Counted from the stretch's first letter, positions 16,219 to 25,906 are shown. The stretch: 64,000 bases of DNA from Cytophagales bacterium (GCA_004294445.1 REAZ01000011.1:1-64000); one strand, 5' to 3'. Notes: generated by a model from the letters alone, not told the origin. Numbers and translations: made by a program.

Positions 16219-16959
16219 TTAAAAATTATTACTCATTGCATACTTATCTGTATTACAATACAAAGTGCTGTAAATAAAGAAATTAGATTTATTGGTGATA
16301 TAACGGCGATTGATATGGAGTATTGGACTTTTGGTTACTATCCTTAGCATTTCAGCGATATATTTTTCGCTTTCTACCGCTCTGATAGCTTGCTCTAAGC
16401 CAACAACTTCTATTTCAAACTGTATTTGTAACGTTTTGAAAAGTGAATCATTTACCAAAGGTGCATCACAAATAGATGATAATTTTGCTGTTGTTTTTGT
16501 ATTTACGGATAGCTCAAGATTTGGCAAATATGTCTGTTCGAGCATGACAGGCGTTTGGTCTGCGAAGCGTAGCCGCTCCAAATAAATACAGCCCACTTCT
16601 TGCTCTGTTTCGGAAAGTTCTTCAAAAAAAATGAGAGGAAAGGATTTACAAACAGGTTTTTGTAGTATTCTCGTTTGCACCAGATGCCCCTCTCCAACTA
16701 CTTCAGAAAATCCTTTGAAGGAAAGCAAGCCCAAAGAACGTTTTTCTGCCTTCACAAAAGTTCCTTTGCCATGTATTTTGTAGATAAAACCCTCTTTGCG
16801 AAGCTCTTCGAAGGCTTGGCGAATGGTAAGGCGAGTAGTTTGGTAGCTTTCGCACAACTCATTTTCAGAAGGCAATTTGCTATCTGTTTTATATTTGCCG
16901 TTTAAAATGCTGTTTTTTAAGTCTTTGTAAACTCTCTGATACAAAAAATCTCCTTTCAT
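16219..16959 (-). CDS. GntR family (HutC-type, UTRA domain) transcriptional regulator
   Basis: 246 aa. The N-terminal winged helix (KLPSENELCESYQTTRLTIR, then GFIYKIHGKGTFV) occupies residues 1-70. The rest is a UTRA-type ligand domain (PVMLEQTYLPNL, LHINRRYI). Members sense small sugars or amino acids and repress catabolic operons. It heads the deoC-dipeptidase operon. A perfect 20-bp palindrome containing GTATATAC, matching the HutC-type operator core GTnTAnAC, overlaps its -33 box. The predicted start site falls on or next to the ATG, so the mRNA may be leaderless. The inducer is unknown. Confidence 0.92.
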   Translation of the reverse strand: MKGDFLYQRVYKDLKNSILNGKYKTDSKLPSENELCESYQTTRLTIRQAFEELRKEGFIYKIHGKGTFVKAEKRSLGLLSFKGFSEVVGEGHLVQTRILQKPVCKSFPLIFFEELSETEQEVGCIYLERLRFADQTPVMLEQTYLPNLELSVNTKTTAKLSSICDAPLVNDSLFKTLQIQFEIEVVGLEQAIRAVESEKYIAEMLRIVTKSPILHINRRYITNKSNFFIYSTLYCNTDKYAMSNNF

Positions 16960-16963
16960 AAGA

Positions 16964-16994
16964 CAAATATATGAAAGAAAACTTGTATATACAA
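16964..16994 (-). promoter_or_regulatory. gntR operon promoter (TTG-N20-TATATTTG)
   Basis: On the minus strand TTG (complement of 16992-16994) is followed after 20 bp by TATATTTG (complement of 16964-16971). The -7 box ends only 4 bp before the ATG (16957-16959). Confidence 0.65.
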
Positions 16995-16998
16995 GTTT
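16979..16998. promoter_or_regulatory. GntR/HutC-type operator
   Basis: The perfect palindrome AAACTTGTATATACAAGTTT contains the HutC-subfamily core GTnTAnAC. It covers the -33 element of the gntR promoter, a natural position for autorepression. Confidence 0.75.
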
Positions 16999-17002
16999 GA
17001 GA

Positions 17003-19195
17003 TTAAGAAAGTTTGATTCCTAATACCAAAATATCATCACGTTGGGCAGATTTGCCTTGATAGATTCGGAAGTTGTCTTCTAAGTGAGATTTTTGAACGT
17101 GCATCGAAAGGTGGGCATATTCACTAAGTAGATTTACAAACCTTGCACTTCCAAGTCTTACTTGCTGGGAATTATCTTGGTCGCCATAGCCATCACTACT
17201 CATGTAGATTTGACTGCCTTTTTCCAAGAAAATTTCGTGTGTAATGAATGGTTTTTCCTTTTTAGTAGCAAAGCCAACACTTCTATTCACGGGCTGGATT
17301 TGCTCCATTTCTTTGTTACCTTTTCTGATGAACCGCAAAGGAATTTTTGCACCAGAAAACATCACTTTTTGCCAATCTATGTCATTTCGTTCAAAAACAA
17401 TAATTCCCATATCCATTCCATTATCGCTTTGCGCACCGTCTCTCCGTAGGATAATTTTGAGTTCTTCGTCTAAGTGTGTAAGTATTTGAGCGGGGTCTGC
17501 TATCCTTTTAAGCCTCACGATACGGTCTAAAAGTGTACTCCCAATAATACTCATGAATGCACCCGGAACACCATGCCCCGTACAGTCGGCGGCTGCGACC
17601 ACTATTTTGTTATCTAACTGTCCAAGCCAATAGAAGTCGCCTGAAACTATATTGCGGGGCTTGAAAACAACAAAATGCTCATGCCCAAGCATTGCATCCA
17701 TTTTTTGTTTATTTGGCAATATGCCCTGCTGAATGTATAAGGCAGATTGAATACTTTTGCTAATCTGCAAATTACTTTCGTTTAGCTCTTGGTTTTGCAA
17801 TTCTATTAGGTTTCGTTGGTTTAAAATTTCTTCTTTTTGCAGACGTAGCTCATGGTTAAGCCCTACTAACCTATTGGTGTGTTGCTGTCTTTGCAAATAG
17901 TTTCTATAGACAAGAACTCCGAAAATGAGCAAAAAAATGACAATCACCCCAACGCCAATATCCATATATCTTTGACGTTTTTTCTGTACCTCATCAGCCA
18001 TCTGTAGTTTTTTCATTAGCTCCATTTCCTGCCTTTGCTCTTTTACTAAAACTTGATTTTGCTCCATTCTGAACTTTGCTTCCAACTCAGCATATATGTT
18101 GTCATTGGTTTGGTTAGCAATGCTATCTTTGATAGAGGACAACATTTCGTGGTAAAGGAGGGCTTTGGGAATATCTTGTTTTTTCTTGTATGCCAGATAA
18201 AGCGTTTTGCTATTATTAAGAATCATATCTTTGTTATTCATTCTCTTGGCAGTGAGCAAACTTTGTAGGGCTTGCGCAATGGCATTGTCCAAATCGCCTT
18301 GTGCCAAATAAATCTCTCCCATGATTTCTGCTACCTCTATTTGTGCTTCTTGGTCATTCATTTCTTTGGCTATGTTCAAGCCTTTATTGAGGTATTCGAA
18401 AGCAAGAGGATATTTTTTTTGCTCCTTATAGGTATTCCCCAAATTGATAAAATTAACAATAATAGCATATTTATCGCTTTGTTTTTCTGCCAAATAGAGA
18501 GAACGAAACATATAATCGGTGGCAAAAACAAAATTTTTCTTCAGCATATAGGCATTTCCCAAGTTTGCCAAGCAGCTTGCCTGCTGAGATTCGTCCCCTA
18601 TTTCTTGGTTTATTTTGAGGGCTTTATCGTAATTGTCTATTGCCAAATCGTATTGCTTTTGGTTATTATATACGTTGCCAATGTGTTTATAGGAAATTGC
18701 CATTCCTTTTTTATCTGTGAGTCGTTCTCTTATTTTCAACGCCCTTAGGTGAAAAGAAAGGGCATTGGCATAATTTCCTTTTTGTGCCTCCAAAAGACCT
18801 ATCATGCTATACGAGGAAGCAATTCCTACATCTTCTTTAATTTTTTCACGAATACTTAGTGCTTCTTCCTGATATACCAACGCTGTATCGTACTTGCCCT
18901 GCCTAAAAAATACCCAACTCATATTATTGAGGGCATCAGCACGCCCTTTCTTCAGATTATTTTTATCTGCAATTACTAAGGCACGCTGGGCATAGTCATA
19001 AGACCGCTTAATGTCTCCGTTCCGATAAGCAGCACTTAAGTCATTATAAACCCTTGTGCGCGTAGTATCCGTACGGGCAACTTTTAATTCGTCCAACAAA
19101 AAATTTATCCTCCCTTGCTGCGCCAGAAGAGGAGTAATACTACAACCTAAAGTATATAAAAATATTCCTACAAATACGAGTTTTACCCGTTTCAT
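17003..19195 (-). CDS. TPR-sensor PP2C/SpoIIE-type serine phosphatase
   Basis: 730 aa with an N-terminal signal peptide (about 1-25). About seven TPR repeats follow (about 35-350; for example ALNNMSWVFFRQGKYDTALV). Then come a coiled coil, one membrane segment (about 410-430, VGVIVIFLLIFGVLVYR), a second coiled coil, and a cytoplasmic SpoIIE/PP2C phosphatase domain from about 490 to the end. Metal-site motifs are VSGDFYW, ADCTGHGVPGAFMS and YMSSDGYGDQ. The layout suggests periplasmic TPRs sensing a protein partner and controlling phosphatase output, a common Bacteroidota design. No anti-sigma partner is adjacent. Its 3' end is 43 bp before gntR. Confidence 0.9.
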   Translation of the reverse strand: MKRVKLVFVGIFLYTLGCSITPLLAQQGRINFLLDELKVARTDTTRTRVYNDLSAAYRNGDIKRSYDYAQRALVIADKNNLKKGRADALNNMSWVFFRQGKYDTALVYQEEALSIREKIKEDVGIASSYSMIGLLEAQKGNYANALSFHLRALKIRERLTDKKGMAISYKHIGNVYNNQKQYDLAIDNYDKALKINQEIGDESQQASCLANLGNAYMLKKNFVFATDYMFRSLYLAEKQSDKYAIIVNFINLGNTYKEQKKYPLAFEYLNKGLNIAKEMNDQEAQIEVAEIMGEIYLAQGDLDNAIAQALQSLLTAKRMNNKDMILNNSKTLYLAYKKKQDIPKALLYHEMLSSIKDSIANQTNDNIYAELEAKFRMEQNQVLVKEQRQEMELMKKLQMADEVQKKRQRYMDIGVGVIVIFLLIFGVLVYRNYLQRQQHTNRLVGLNHELRLQKEEILNQRNLIELQNQELNESNLQISKSIQSALYIQQGILPNKQKMDAMLGHEHFVVFKPRNIVSGDFYWLGQLDNKIVVAAADCTGHGVPGAFMSIIGSTLLDRIVRLKRIADPAQILTHLDEELKIILRRDGAQSDNGMDMGIIVFERNDIDWQKVMFSGAKIPLRFIRKGNKEMEQIQPVNRSVGFATKKEKPFITHEIFLEKGSQIYMSSDGYGDQDNSQQVRLGSARFVNLLSEYAHLSMHVQKSHLEDNFRIYQGKSAQRDDILVLGIKLS

Positions 19196-19496
19196 TTTAT
19201 AAAATTCGTTAGCTGAAAGTTAAGATATTTTAATTGTAATTAGTGCAAACTTAAGTTGATAAATTTTCTTAATAGTTTTTTACAGGTAGTAAGATTGAGG
19301 TAAACATGAAGACAAGCACATTTATTTGGCATAAAGATAGGAACAATTTTATATTTTGTGTATATTATGTTATTTTTTTTTCATATCATTTAATTTTAGT
19401 ATGTCTTTACTAATTTAGCAAGCACTTCTTGTGAGTAGATGAATATTTTTCGTATGTTTGGTTTTTAGATAATATAAATAGCAACAAACTTTTCTG
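19196..19496. other. Divergent intergenic region
   Basis: 301 bp between the SpoIIE phosphatase and the C39 exporter. It holds a good plus-strand promoter at 19429-19460. It also has a TAAGTTTG (complement of 19246-19253) that may be the -7 box of the phosphatase gene, without a matching -33. No other gene or RNA was recognised. Confidence 0.6.
19429..19460 (+). promoter_or_regulatory. Promoter of the C39 ABC exporter
   Basis: TTG (19429-19431), 21 bp, TATGTTTG (19453-19460). This matches the Bacteroidota consensus and leaves a leader of about 30 nt before the ATG at 19497. Confidence 0.65.
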
Positions 19497-21728
19497 ATGC
19501 TTAATTTTTTTAAAAGAAATAAACCTCCCTATTTCCGACAGTTAGACCAAATGGACTGCGGACCTACATGCCTCAAAATGGTATCTAAGTATCATGGCAG
19601 GGATTTTCCTATCCAATACCTGCGTGATAACTGCTTTATAGACCGTCAGGGTGTTTCTATTCGTGGCTTAAGTGATGCGGCAGAGAAAATAGGTATGCGG
19701 ACGATGGCAGTAAAGGCTTCTTTTGACTTGCTCAAGAACGAAGCTCCCCTACCCTGCATTGCTTATTGGCAGCAGAAACATTTTGTCGTCATTTATGACA
19801 TCATCGAGGGGAATGGTAAAAAACCAACAACTATCGTAGTGGGCGACCCCGCAACAAGTTTGCTTACTTATACAGAAAATGAGTTTGTAAAATATTGGTT
19901 GGAAGGGACTCAATCAATGGAGCAAGAGGGTTTTGTACTGCTTTTGGAGCCAACGCCCGATTTTTATAAGGAAGACCCGCTCATAGTAGAGAACAAGGCA
20001 GATTATAAGTTTTTCCTCAGATACCTTATTCCTTTCCGAAGGTACATTATTCAGCTTCTCATTGGTTTATTTACAGGTAGTTTGCTTACACTCATCATAC
20101 CTTTCCTCACTCAGGCGTTGGTAGATTTTGGCATCAATCACCAAGATTTGGGCTTTGTTTATGTCATTCTCATAGCACAGATTATGCTTTTCATAGGCAA
20201 AACTTCTTTGGAAATATTGCGAAGTTGGATTCTTATGCACGTAGCCTCAAGGGTAAATATTTATATCGTTTCTGACTTTCTCATGAAGCTCATGCGGCTA
20301 CCTATTTCATTTTTTGAGGCACGCAACATGGGCGATATATTGCAGAGGATTCACGACCATGAAAAAATCAAGAAGTTCCTTACTTCTTCCTCTTTGGATA
20401 TTGCTTTTTCGCTTTTCAACCTCATCATTTTTGCGGGTATTTTACTGTTTTATAGCGTTACTATCTTTCTGATTTTCATAGTTTTTAGTATTGTTTATGT
20501 AACATGGGTGATTAACTTTTTGGAAAAAAGAAAAAACCTTAACTATAAAAGCTTTAATCAACTTTCTGCCAATCAAAGCAATGAAGTACAGCTCATTACT
20601 GGTATGCAAGAGATAAAACTCAATAATACAGAAAAGCAAAAAAGATGGGAATGGGAAAAAATACAAATCCAGCTATTTAAAATTGATATTCAAGGACTTA
20701 GGCTTCGGCACTATCAGAATGTAGGGGCGGCTTTTATCAACGAACTAAAAAATATTATCATTTCCTTCGTAGCGGCAAAGCAAGTGATAGACGGTAGCCT
20801 TACGTTGGGCATGATGCTTTCAGTAACCTATATTTTGGGGCAGCTCAACAGTGTGTTGGCTCTATTCATCAATTTTGCGGGGGAAGCCCAAGACGCAAAA
20901 ATTAGCTTGGAACGGTCAGGAGAGATTCATAGCAGAGAGGAAGAGGAAGAAGGCAACTTGGACGGCACAGCGTTTATCCTGCCCGAAAACAAAGATATTA
21001 TCTTTCATAACCTTCATTTTCGTTATGGCAATCCTCATTCAGATTACATATTAGACAAGATAAATCTGACAATTCCTTACGGCAAGACAACGGCAATAGT
21101 AGGGGCGAGCGGTAGTGGGAAAACAACATTGCTCAAAATGTTGCTTAAGTTTTACCAAGCCGAAATAGGAGAAGTGCGGCTCGGCGGTATGCCCTTAGAC
21201 CAAATTAATACTCAGCTTTGGCGAAGTAAATGCGGGGTAGTGATGCAAGACGGCTTCATCTTTTCTGATACTGTAGCCCGAAATATCGCTCTTTCCGAAG
21301 AAAACATCAACAAAGAAAAGTTATTTTTTGCCGCCGAAGTAGCCAATATAAAAGACTTTGTGGAAAGCCTGCCCCTGAACTATAACACAAAAATAGGCAA
21401 TGAGGGCTTAGGACTTAGCCAAGGGCAAAAACAACGCATACTCATTGCAAGGGCTGTTTATAAGAATCCTGACTTTATATTTTTGGACGAGGCTACAAGT
21501 GCCTTAGATGCCAATAATGAAAAAGAAATTACCGAGAAACTCGACGATTACTGCATGGGCAAAACGGTAGTAGTAATTGCCCACCGATTGAGTACGGTAA
21601 AAAATGCACACCAGATTTTGGTACTAAATAAGGGGAAAATAGCGGAAATAGGCTCGCACGAGGAACTCACAAAAAAACGAGGTCTTTACTATCAGTTAGT
21701 AAAAAATCAGTTGGAATTGGGGAGTTAG
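19497..21728 (+). CDS. Peptidase-containing (C39) ABC exporter
   Basis: 743 aa full exporter half-unit. The N-terminal C39 peptidase has a likely triad of C21 (QMDCGPTC), H95 (WQQKHFVV) and D117 (VGDPA). Five or six membrane segments lie at about 165-450. The ATPase domain has GASGSGKTT, LSQGQKQR, FLDEATSALD and the switch His (IAHRLS). Such proteins cleave double-glycine leaders and export the peptide, often a bacteriocin or lanthipeptide. No small precursor, modification enzyme or adaptor is next to it; the nearest HlyD protein is 5.5 kb away. It may serve remote precursors. Confidence 0.93.
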   Translation: MLNFFKRNKPPYFRQLDQMDCGPTCLKMVSKYHGRDFPIQYLRDNCFIDRQGVSIRGLSDAAEKIGMRTMAVKASFDLLKNEAPLPCIAYWQQKHFVVIYDIIEGNGKKPTTIVVGDPATSLLTYTENEFVKYWLEGTQSMEQEGFVLLLEPTPDFYKEDPLIVENKADYKFFLRYLIPFRRYIIQLLIGLFTGSLLTLIIPFLTQALVDFGINHQDLGFVYVILIAQIMLFIGKTSLEILRSWILMHVASRVNIYIVSDFLMKLMRLPISFFEARNMGDILQRIHDHEKIKKFLTSSSLDIAFSLFNLIIFAGILLFYSVTIFLIFIVFSIVYVTWVINFLEKRKNLNYKSFNQLSANQSNEVQLITGMQEIKLNNTEKQKRWEWEKIQIQLFKIDIQGLRLRHYQNVGAAFINELKNIIISFVAAKQVIDGSLTLGMMLSVTYILGQLNSVLALFINFAGEAQDAKISLERSGEIHSREEEEEGNLDGTAFILPENKDIIFHNLHFRYGNPHSDYILDKINLTIPYGKTTAIVGASGSGKTTLLKMLLKFYQAEIGEVRLGGMPLDQINTQLWRSKCGVVMQDGFIFSDTVARNIALSEENINKEKLFFAAEVANIKDFVESLPLNYNTKIGNEGLGLSQGQKQRILIARAVYKNPDFIFLDEATSALDANNEKEITEKLDDYCMGKTVVVIAHRLSTVKNAHQILVLNKGKIAEIGSHEELTKKRGLYYQLVKNQLELGS

Positions 21729-21820
21729 CGAGCAGATAAATAAGTTTTTGGCAATGCGTAGGGCTTATTTGTATTCTAATTACTACTTTTGCAGGCTAAA
21801 AAAATCAAAATTACAAACGC

Positions 21821-22423
21821 ATGATTATTAAAACTGCCAAATTTCTTATTAGTGTTACGGATTATAAAAAATGTCCGAAGTCCACTCTTCCCGAATATGC
21901 TTTTATTGGCAGGTCAAACGTAGGCAAGTCTTCACTTATCAATATGCTTACAAATCATTCACATTTGGCAAAAACTTCGGGCAAGCCAGGAAAAACACAA
22001 ACAATTAACCACTTTTTTATCAATGAAAATTGGTACTTGGTGGACTTGCCTGGATACGGCTATGCCAAAGCAAGCAAGACCAAACAAGTAGAACTTGGGG
22101 GAATCATAGAGGAATACATCACCTTTCGTGAAAATCTTTGCTGTGTCTTTGTCCTCATTGATATTCGGCACGAAGCCCTCTACAACGATTTGCAGTTTAT
22201 GGAATGGCTCGGAGAAAATGATATTCCTTTTGTAATTGTATTTACCAAAGCCGATAAACTTAACCCTACCCAAATAGCAGCATCCGTAGAAAAATATAAA
22301 ACGGTAATGATGGAAACTTGGGAAGAAATGCCTACTTATTTTGTTACTTCCGCAGAAACAAAGCAAGGCAAAGAAGATGTTTTGAATTTTATAGGTAAGA
22401 CAAATTCGGGAATAAAAAAATAG
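21821..22423 (+). CDS. engB: Ribosome biogenesis GTPase EngB/YsxC
   Basis: 200 aa TrmE-Era-EngA-EngB-Septin family GTPase, needed for assembly of the large ribosomal subunit. G1 is GRSNVGKSS, followed by the G2 segment SGKPGKTQTINHF. G3 is DLPGYGYAK, G4 is FTKADK and G5 is TSAETKQG. Length and motif order are standard. A TACTTTTG -7 box lies at 21784-21791 without a convincing -33. DUF5606 and DUF819 genes follow on the same strand. Confidence 0.97.
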   Translation: MIIKTAKFLISVTDYKKCPKSTLPEYAFIGRSNVGKSSLINMLTNHSHLAKTSGKPGKTQTINHFFINENWYLVDLPGYGYAKASKTKQVELGGIIEEYITFRENLCCVFVLIDIRHEALYNDLQFMEWLGENDIPFVIVFTKADKLNPTQIAASVEKYKTVMMETWEEMPTYFVTSAETKQGKEDVLNFIGKTNSGIKK

Positions 22424-22494
22424 CTTATTTCGCAAAAAGAAAAAAAATGTATCTTTGCATAAAATTTTTAAATACTTAACTTATCATTAGTAAA

Positions 22495-22950
22495 ATGACG
22501 CTAAAAGACATTGCTTCAGTAGCAGGAAAACCAGGACTCTACAAAGTGCTAAAACCCTCACGTACAGGAGTTTTATTGGAAGCTATAGACGAAAAGAAAA
22601 CAAAAATGATTGCTAACGCCCAGCAGCGAGTATCTATTCTCAAAGAAGTATCTATCTATGCCAACAATGCAGAAGGCTCTGTAGCTTTGAAAGATGTTTT
22701 CCTGAAAATACAAGAAAAACATGGCAACAAAATAGATATTGACACATCAAATAATAAACTTTTATTGGGCTTTGTTGCCGAAATAGTGCCAGACTACGAT
22801 ACCGAAAAGGTGTATGCCTCTGACGTTAAGAAGTTGGTGAATTGGTACAATGTTCTTGCCGCCCACAGCCCCGAAGTATTTACGGCGCAAGAGGAAACCG
22901 AAACTGCTCCCGAAGAAACCAGCACTCCAGAAGAAAAACTTACTGAATAA
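22495..22950 (+). CDS. DUF5606 domain protein
   Basis: 151 aa cytoplasmic protein. It begins TLKDIASVAGKPGLYKVLKP, the hallmark of the Bacteroidota-specific DUF5606 family. An SH3-like beta-rich N-terminal half (about 1-60) is followed by a helical segment and an acidic Glu/Thr-rich tail. TATCTTTG at 22450-22457 is a plausible -7 box, so it may have its own promoter although engB is 71 bp upstream. The DUF819 gene starts 18 bp later. Molecular function is unknown for the family. Confidence 0.8.
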   Translation: MTLKDIASVAGKPGLYKVLKPSRTGVLLEAIDEKKTKMIANAQQRVSILKEVSIYANNAEGSVALKDVFLKIQEKHGNKIDIDTSNNKLLLGFVAEIVPDYDTEKVYASDVKKLVNWYNVLAAHSPEVFTAQEETETAPEETSTPEEKLTE

Positions 22951-22968
22951 GCTATTCGCAATAAATAT

Positions 22969-24231
22969 ATGAATACAAGCTACTTACTTACTAATCCCGC
23001 AGTCATTGCGGGTTTACTTTTCGCAGTATTGGCGACAGTATTCTATACTTCGTCATTGGAAATTCCTTTTTGGAAAAAATTTTATGCCTATGTTCCTGCT
23101 TTGTTGTTGTGCTATTTTCTGCCTTCGTTGCTCAATACTTTTGAGCTAATAGACAACAAAGACACTACTTTGTATAAGTTTGCCTCGCGTTATCTGCTCC
23201 CAACGAGTTTGGTCTTGTTTACGGTCAGTCTTGATTTGAAAGAAATATTGCGGCTTGGCAAAAAAGCATTAGTTGTATTTTTGGCGGGAACTGTCGGTGT
23301 GATGATAGGAGGTCCTATTGCCCTTTTTGTGGTCGGTTCTATTTTTCCAGAAATTTTATTAGGCACAGGAAGCGATGAAATCTGGCGAGGTTTAGGTGCT
23401 ATAGCGGGAAGTTGGATAGGAGGAAGTGCCAATCAGACAGCCCTGAAAGAAGTATTTCAGCCAAGCCCCGCACTTTTTGCCCAAATGGTTACTGTAGATG
23501 TGATAGTTGGGAATCTGTGGACTGCCGTACTGCTTTTCGGCATTGGGCGGGTAAAGCAAATAGACAAGTTTTTGAAGGCAGATACTACGGCTATAGACGA
23601 AGTAAGGACAAAAATAGAGAATTACAAAACAAGTGTAACGCGCATCCCTACTACGGTAGATGAACTGCTCATCATTGCCGTTGGTTTTGGGGCAACTGCT
23701 CTGGCTTATGCAGGGGCTTCGGTAGTAATGCCCGTCATGGAGGCAAATCGGGAATGGCTCGTTGCCAATAATCTTTCTTCAGTCATTTCAGAGTTTTTTT
23801 GGGTAGTCGTCTTGGCTACTACGGTCGGGTTAGTTCTCTCATTTACCAAAGCAAGGACGTTGGAAGGTGTAGGGGCATCGCGCATTGGAAGTATTTTATT
23901 GTTTTTTTTGGTAGCTACTATTGGTATGCAAATGAACGTATTGGAAATATTCAAAAACCCTATTTTGTTTCTCATAGGCGTTGTCTGGATGTCCGTGCAT
24001 GCTATTTTTGTCGTTATTTCAGCTAAAATAATGAAAGCACCCTATTTCTTTGTTGCAGTGGGGAGCCAAGCCAATATTGGTGCTGCTGCTTCTGCCCCTA
24101 TCGTAGCGTCTGCTTTTCACCCCGCACTTGCCCCTGTAGGTGTTTTGTTGGCGGTATTAGGCTATGCTATTGGCACTTACGGCGGCTGGCTATCCGCACT
24201 AATGATGCAGTGGGTTTTTCAACAGTTTTAA
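22969..24231 (+). CDS. DUF819 family integral membrane protein
   Basis: 420 aa with about ten to eleven membrane segments and little else. The family signature is visible in GAIAGSWIGGSANQTALKEV and the C-terminal GSQANIGAAASAPIVASAF. DUF819 proteins look like secondary transporters (keto-acid/citrate or glutamate carrier-like), but no substrate is established. The gene is probably cotranscribed with the DUF5606 gene 18 bp upstream and converges on the S41 protease. Confidence 0.85.
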   Translation: MNTSYLLTNPAVIAGLLFAVLATVFYTSSLEIPFWKKFYAYVPALLLCYFLPSLLNTFELIDNKDTTLYKFASRYLLPTSLVLFTVSLDLKEILRLGKKALVVFLAGTVGVMIGGPIALFVVGSIFPEILLGTGSDEIWRGLGAIAGSWIGGSANQTALKEVFQPSPALFAQMVTVDVIVGNLWTAVLLFGIGRVKQIDKFLKADTTAIDEVRTKIENYKTSVTRIPTTVDELLIIAVGFGATALAYAGASVVMPVMEANREWLVANNLSSVISEFFWVVVLATTVGLVLSFTKARTLEGVGASRIGSILLFFLVATIGMQMNVLEIFKNPILFLIGVVWMSVHAIFVVISAKIMKAPYFFVAVGSQANIGAAASAPIVASAFHPALAPVGVLLAVLGYAIGTYGGWLSALMMQWVFQQF

Positions 24232-24256
24232 AAAGTAGATATACAAACTTCTCTTT

Positions 24257-25906
24257 TTATTTTCCTTTTGCTAACTTACTGTTTTCCAGCTTACTTGCCT
24301 CGCCAAACAAGGTGAGTGCTTTTTTCACTATTTCATCATGCTGATTCCAAACGGAGAAAGATGCTTCGCTATCCCATACCATTCTCCCTATGTATGCCTT
24401 GATGTTGTTTCTGATATAGTTTTTAGACTTCTCGAAGCCTGCCTCATCATATTTTACCCCCTGCCTATTCGTCATTTTTACAAATTTTTTCAGAATTTCA
24501 TCATCTATCTGAAAATCTCTTACGAAATTTCTGATGCCCATTTCCAAGCACTTGGTTTTATTTTCGGTAGCGTAGAGGAGGGCAGTTTCTATAATAGATT
24601 CATTGATGCTGCTTGCTGACTGTGGGGTGAAATAAGTGCTATAATGACTTGTATCTACGGCAACAAAGTGGTCGGGCATGATGCCGCCGCCGCCATAAAC
24701 AGTTCTCCCTTTCACAGTTTTATATTGCTTCGTTTGGTCTAATTTGTTGCTATCGGCGTGAAAAAGTTCCCCATGCGAAACCCTCTGCTCGTAGTCGTGG
24801 GCGTAGTCGTCTAACTCTCCCATTACATAAGGTTTTTGGATAGACCTACCGCTCGGAGTATAGTATCTGGAAATAGTCAGGCGTAGTTCGGAACCGTCAT
24901 TAAGGTCTATTGGTCTCTGTACCAATCCTTTGCCGTACGAGCGTCTTCCCACTATCAAGGCTCTATCGTTGTCTTGCAATGCCCCTGCCATAATTTCAGA
25001 AGCTGATGCACTTTCCTCGTCTATCAGCACTATCACTGCCCCTTGTTCAAAAATCCCCTTATTTTTTGTTCTATATTTTTCATCATATTTGTCTAATTTG
25101 CCATCTGTATAAACAATTAGTCTATCGCCGCCTATTAGCTCATCTGCCATATTAATAGCCCTATCCATGTAGCCACCGCCATTATCGCGTAGGTCTATCA
25201 CTATTTGTTTCATTCCTTGTTTGAGGAGTTTTTCCAAAGATGTTTTAAACTCATCATAGACTGTAGCCCCAAAACGAGATATTTTTATGAAACCTGTTTT
25301 GTTATCTATCATGTAGGCAACGTCTATGCTATGTTGTGGTATCTTTGCTCTTACTACGTTGAAAGTCAATATCTTATTTATTCCCTTTCGAGTTACACCT
25401 ATCTTCACCTTTGAGCCTTTTTTACCTCGCAAGCGGTCAAACACCCCACGATTCGTCAAGCCGACCCCAGCTATTGTTTCTTCGTTTACCTGCACTATTT
25501 TGTCGCCTGACTGCATACCCGCTTGCTCAGAGGGTCCGCCCACTACTACGGATTCTATATTTAGCGTATCGCGAAAAATTTGAAAACTAATGCCAATGCC
25601 TTCTATGTCGGAATTGAGCTGCGTAGCATAAGTGCTGTTCATGTCTTCAACGGGAATATAAGAAGTATGCGGGTCTAATTTTTGTAGCATCTCCTTGATA
25701 GCGTGGTCAGTAAGTTTATCTATATTTGTGCTATCTACATAATCGTTATTGATATAGTTCAGAATTTCCCTTATTTTAGCTACGTTCATACTCACATCAC
25801 TCGTACCCGACTGATGACCACCAAACATTTTTGCACCCACAAAGATACCTGCACAAATGGCTATAGCTAAAAAAATAGGCAAGCGAACGTAGAAATTATT
25901 ACTCAT
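24257..25906 (-). CDS. S41 family carboxy-terminal processing protease
   Basis: 549 aa from the ATG at 25906 (MSNNFYVRLPIFLAIAI); the Met 18 codons upstream is less likely. One N-terminal membrane anchor is followed by an S41 N-terminal helical region, a PDZ domain (about 85-165; GPSEQAGMQSGDKIVQVNEE) and the peptidase core. The Ser/Lys dyad is in ESASASEIMAG and GRRSYGKGLVQ. It probably trims C-termini of exported proteins. It is one of two S41 proteases in the window; the other (58873-61014) is the longer Prc/Tsp type. Confidence 0.93.
   Translation of the reverse strand: MSNNFYVRLPIFLAIAICAGIFVGAKMFGGHQSGTSDVSMNVAKIREILNYINNDYVDSTNIDKLTDHAIKEMLQKLDPHTSYIPVEDMNSTYATQLNSDIEGIGISFQIFRDTLNIESVVVGGPSEQAGMQSGDKIVQVNEETIAGVGLTNRGVFDRLRGKKGSKVKIGVTRKGINKILTFNVVRAKIPQHSIDVAYMIDNKTGFIKISRFGATVYDEFKTSLEKLLKQGMKQIVIDLRDNGGGYMDRAINMADELIGGDRLIVYTDGKLDKYDEKYRTKNKGIFEQGAVIVLIDEESASASEIMAGALQDNDRALIVGRRSYGKGLVQRPIDLNDGSELRLTISRYYTPSGRSIQKPYVMGELDDYAHDYEQRVSHGELFHADSNKLDQTKQYKTVKGRTVYGGGGIMPDHFVAVDTSHYSTYFTPQSASSINESIIETALLYATENKTKCLEMGIRNFVRDFQIDDEILKKFVKMTNRQGVKYDEAGFEKSKNYIRNNIKAYIGRMVWDSEASFSVWNQHDEIVKKALTLFGEASKLENSKLAKGK

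Noticed and set aside
21784-21791. A full promoter for engB
   Set aside because: The -7 box TACTTTTG is good, but no TTG lies 19-21 bp upstream.
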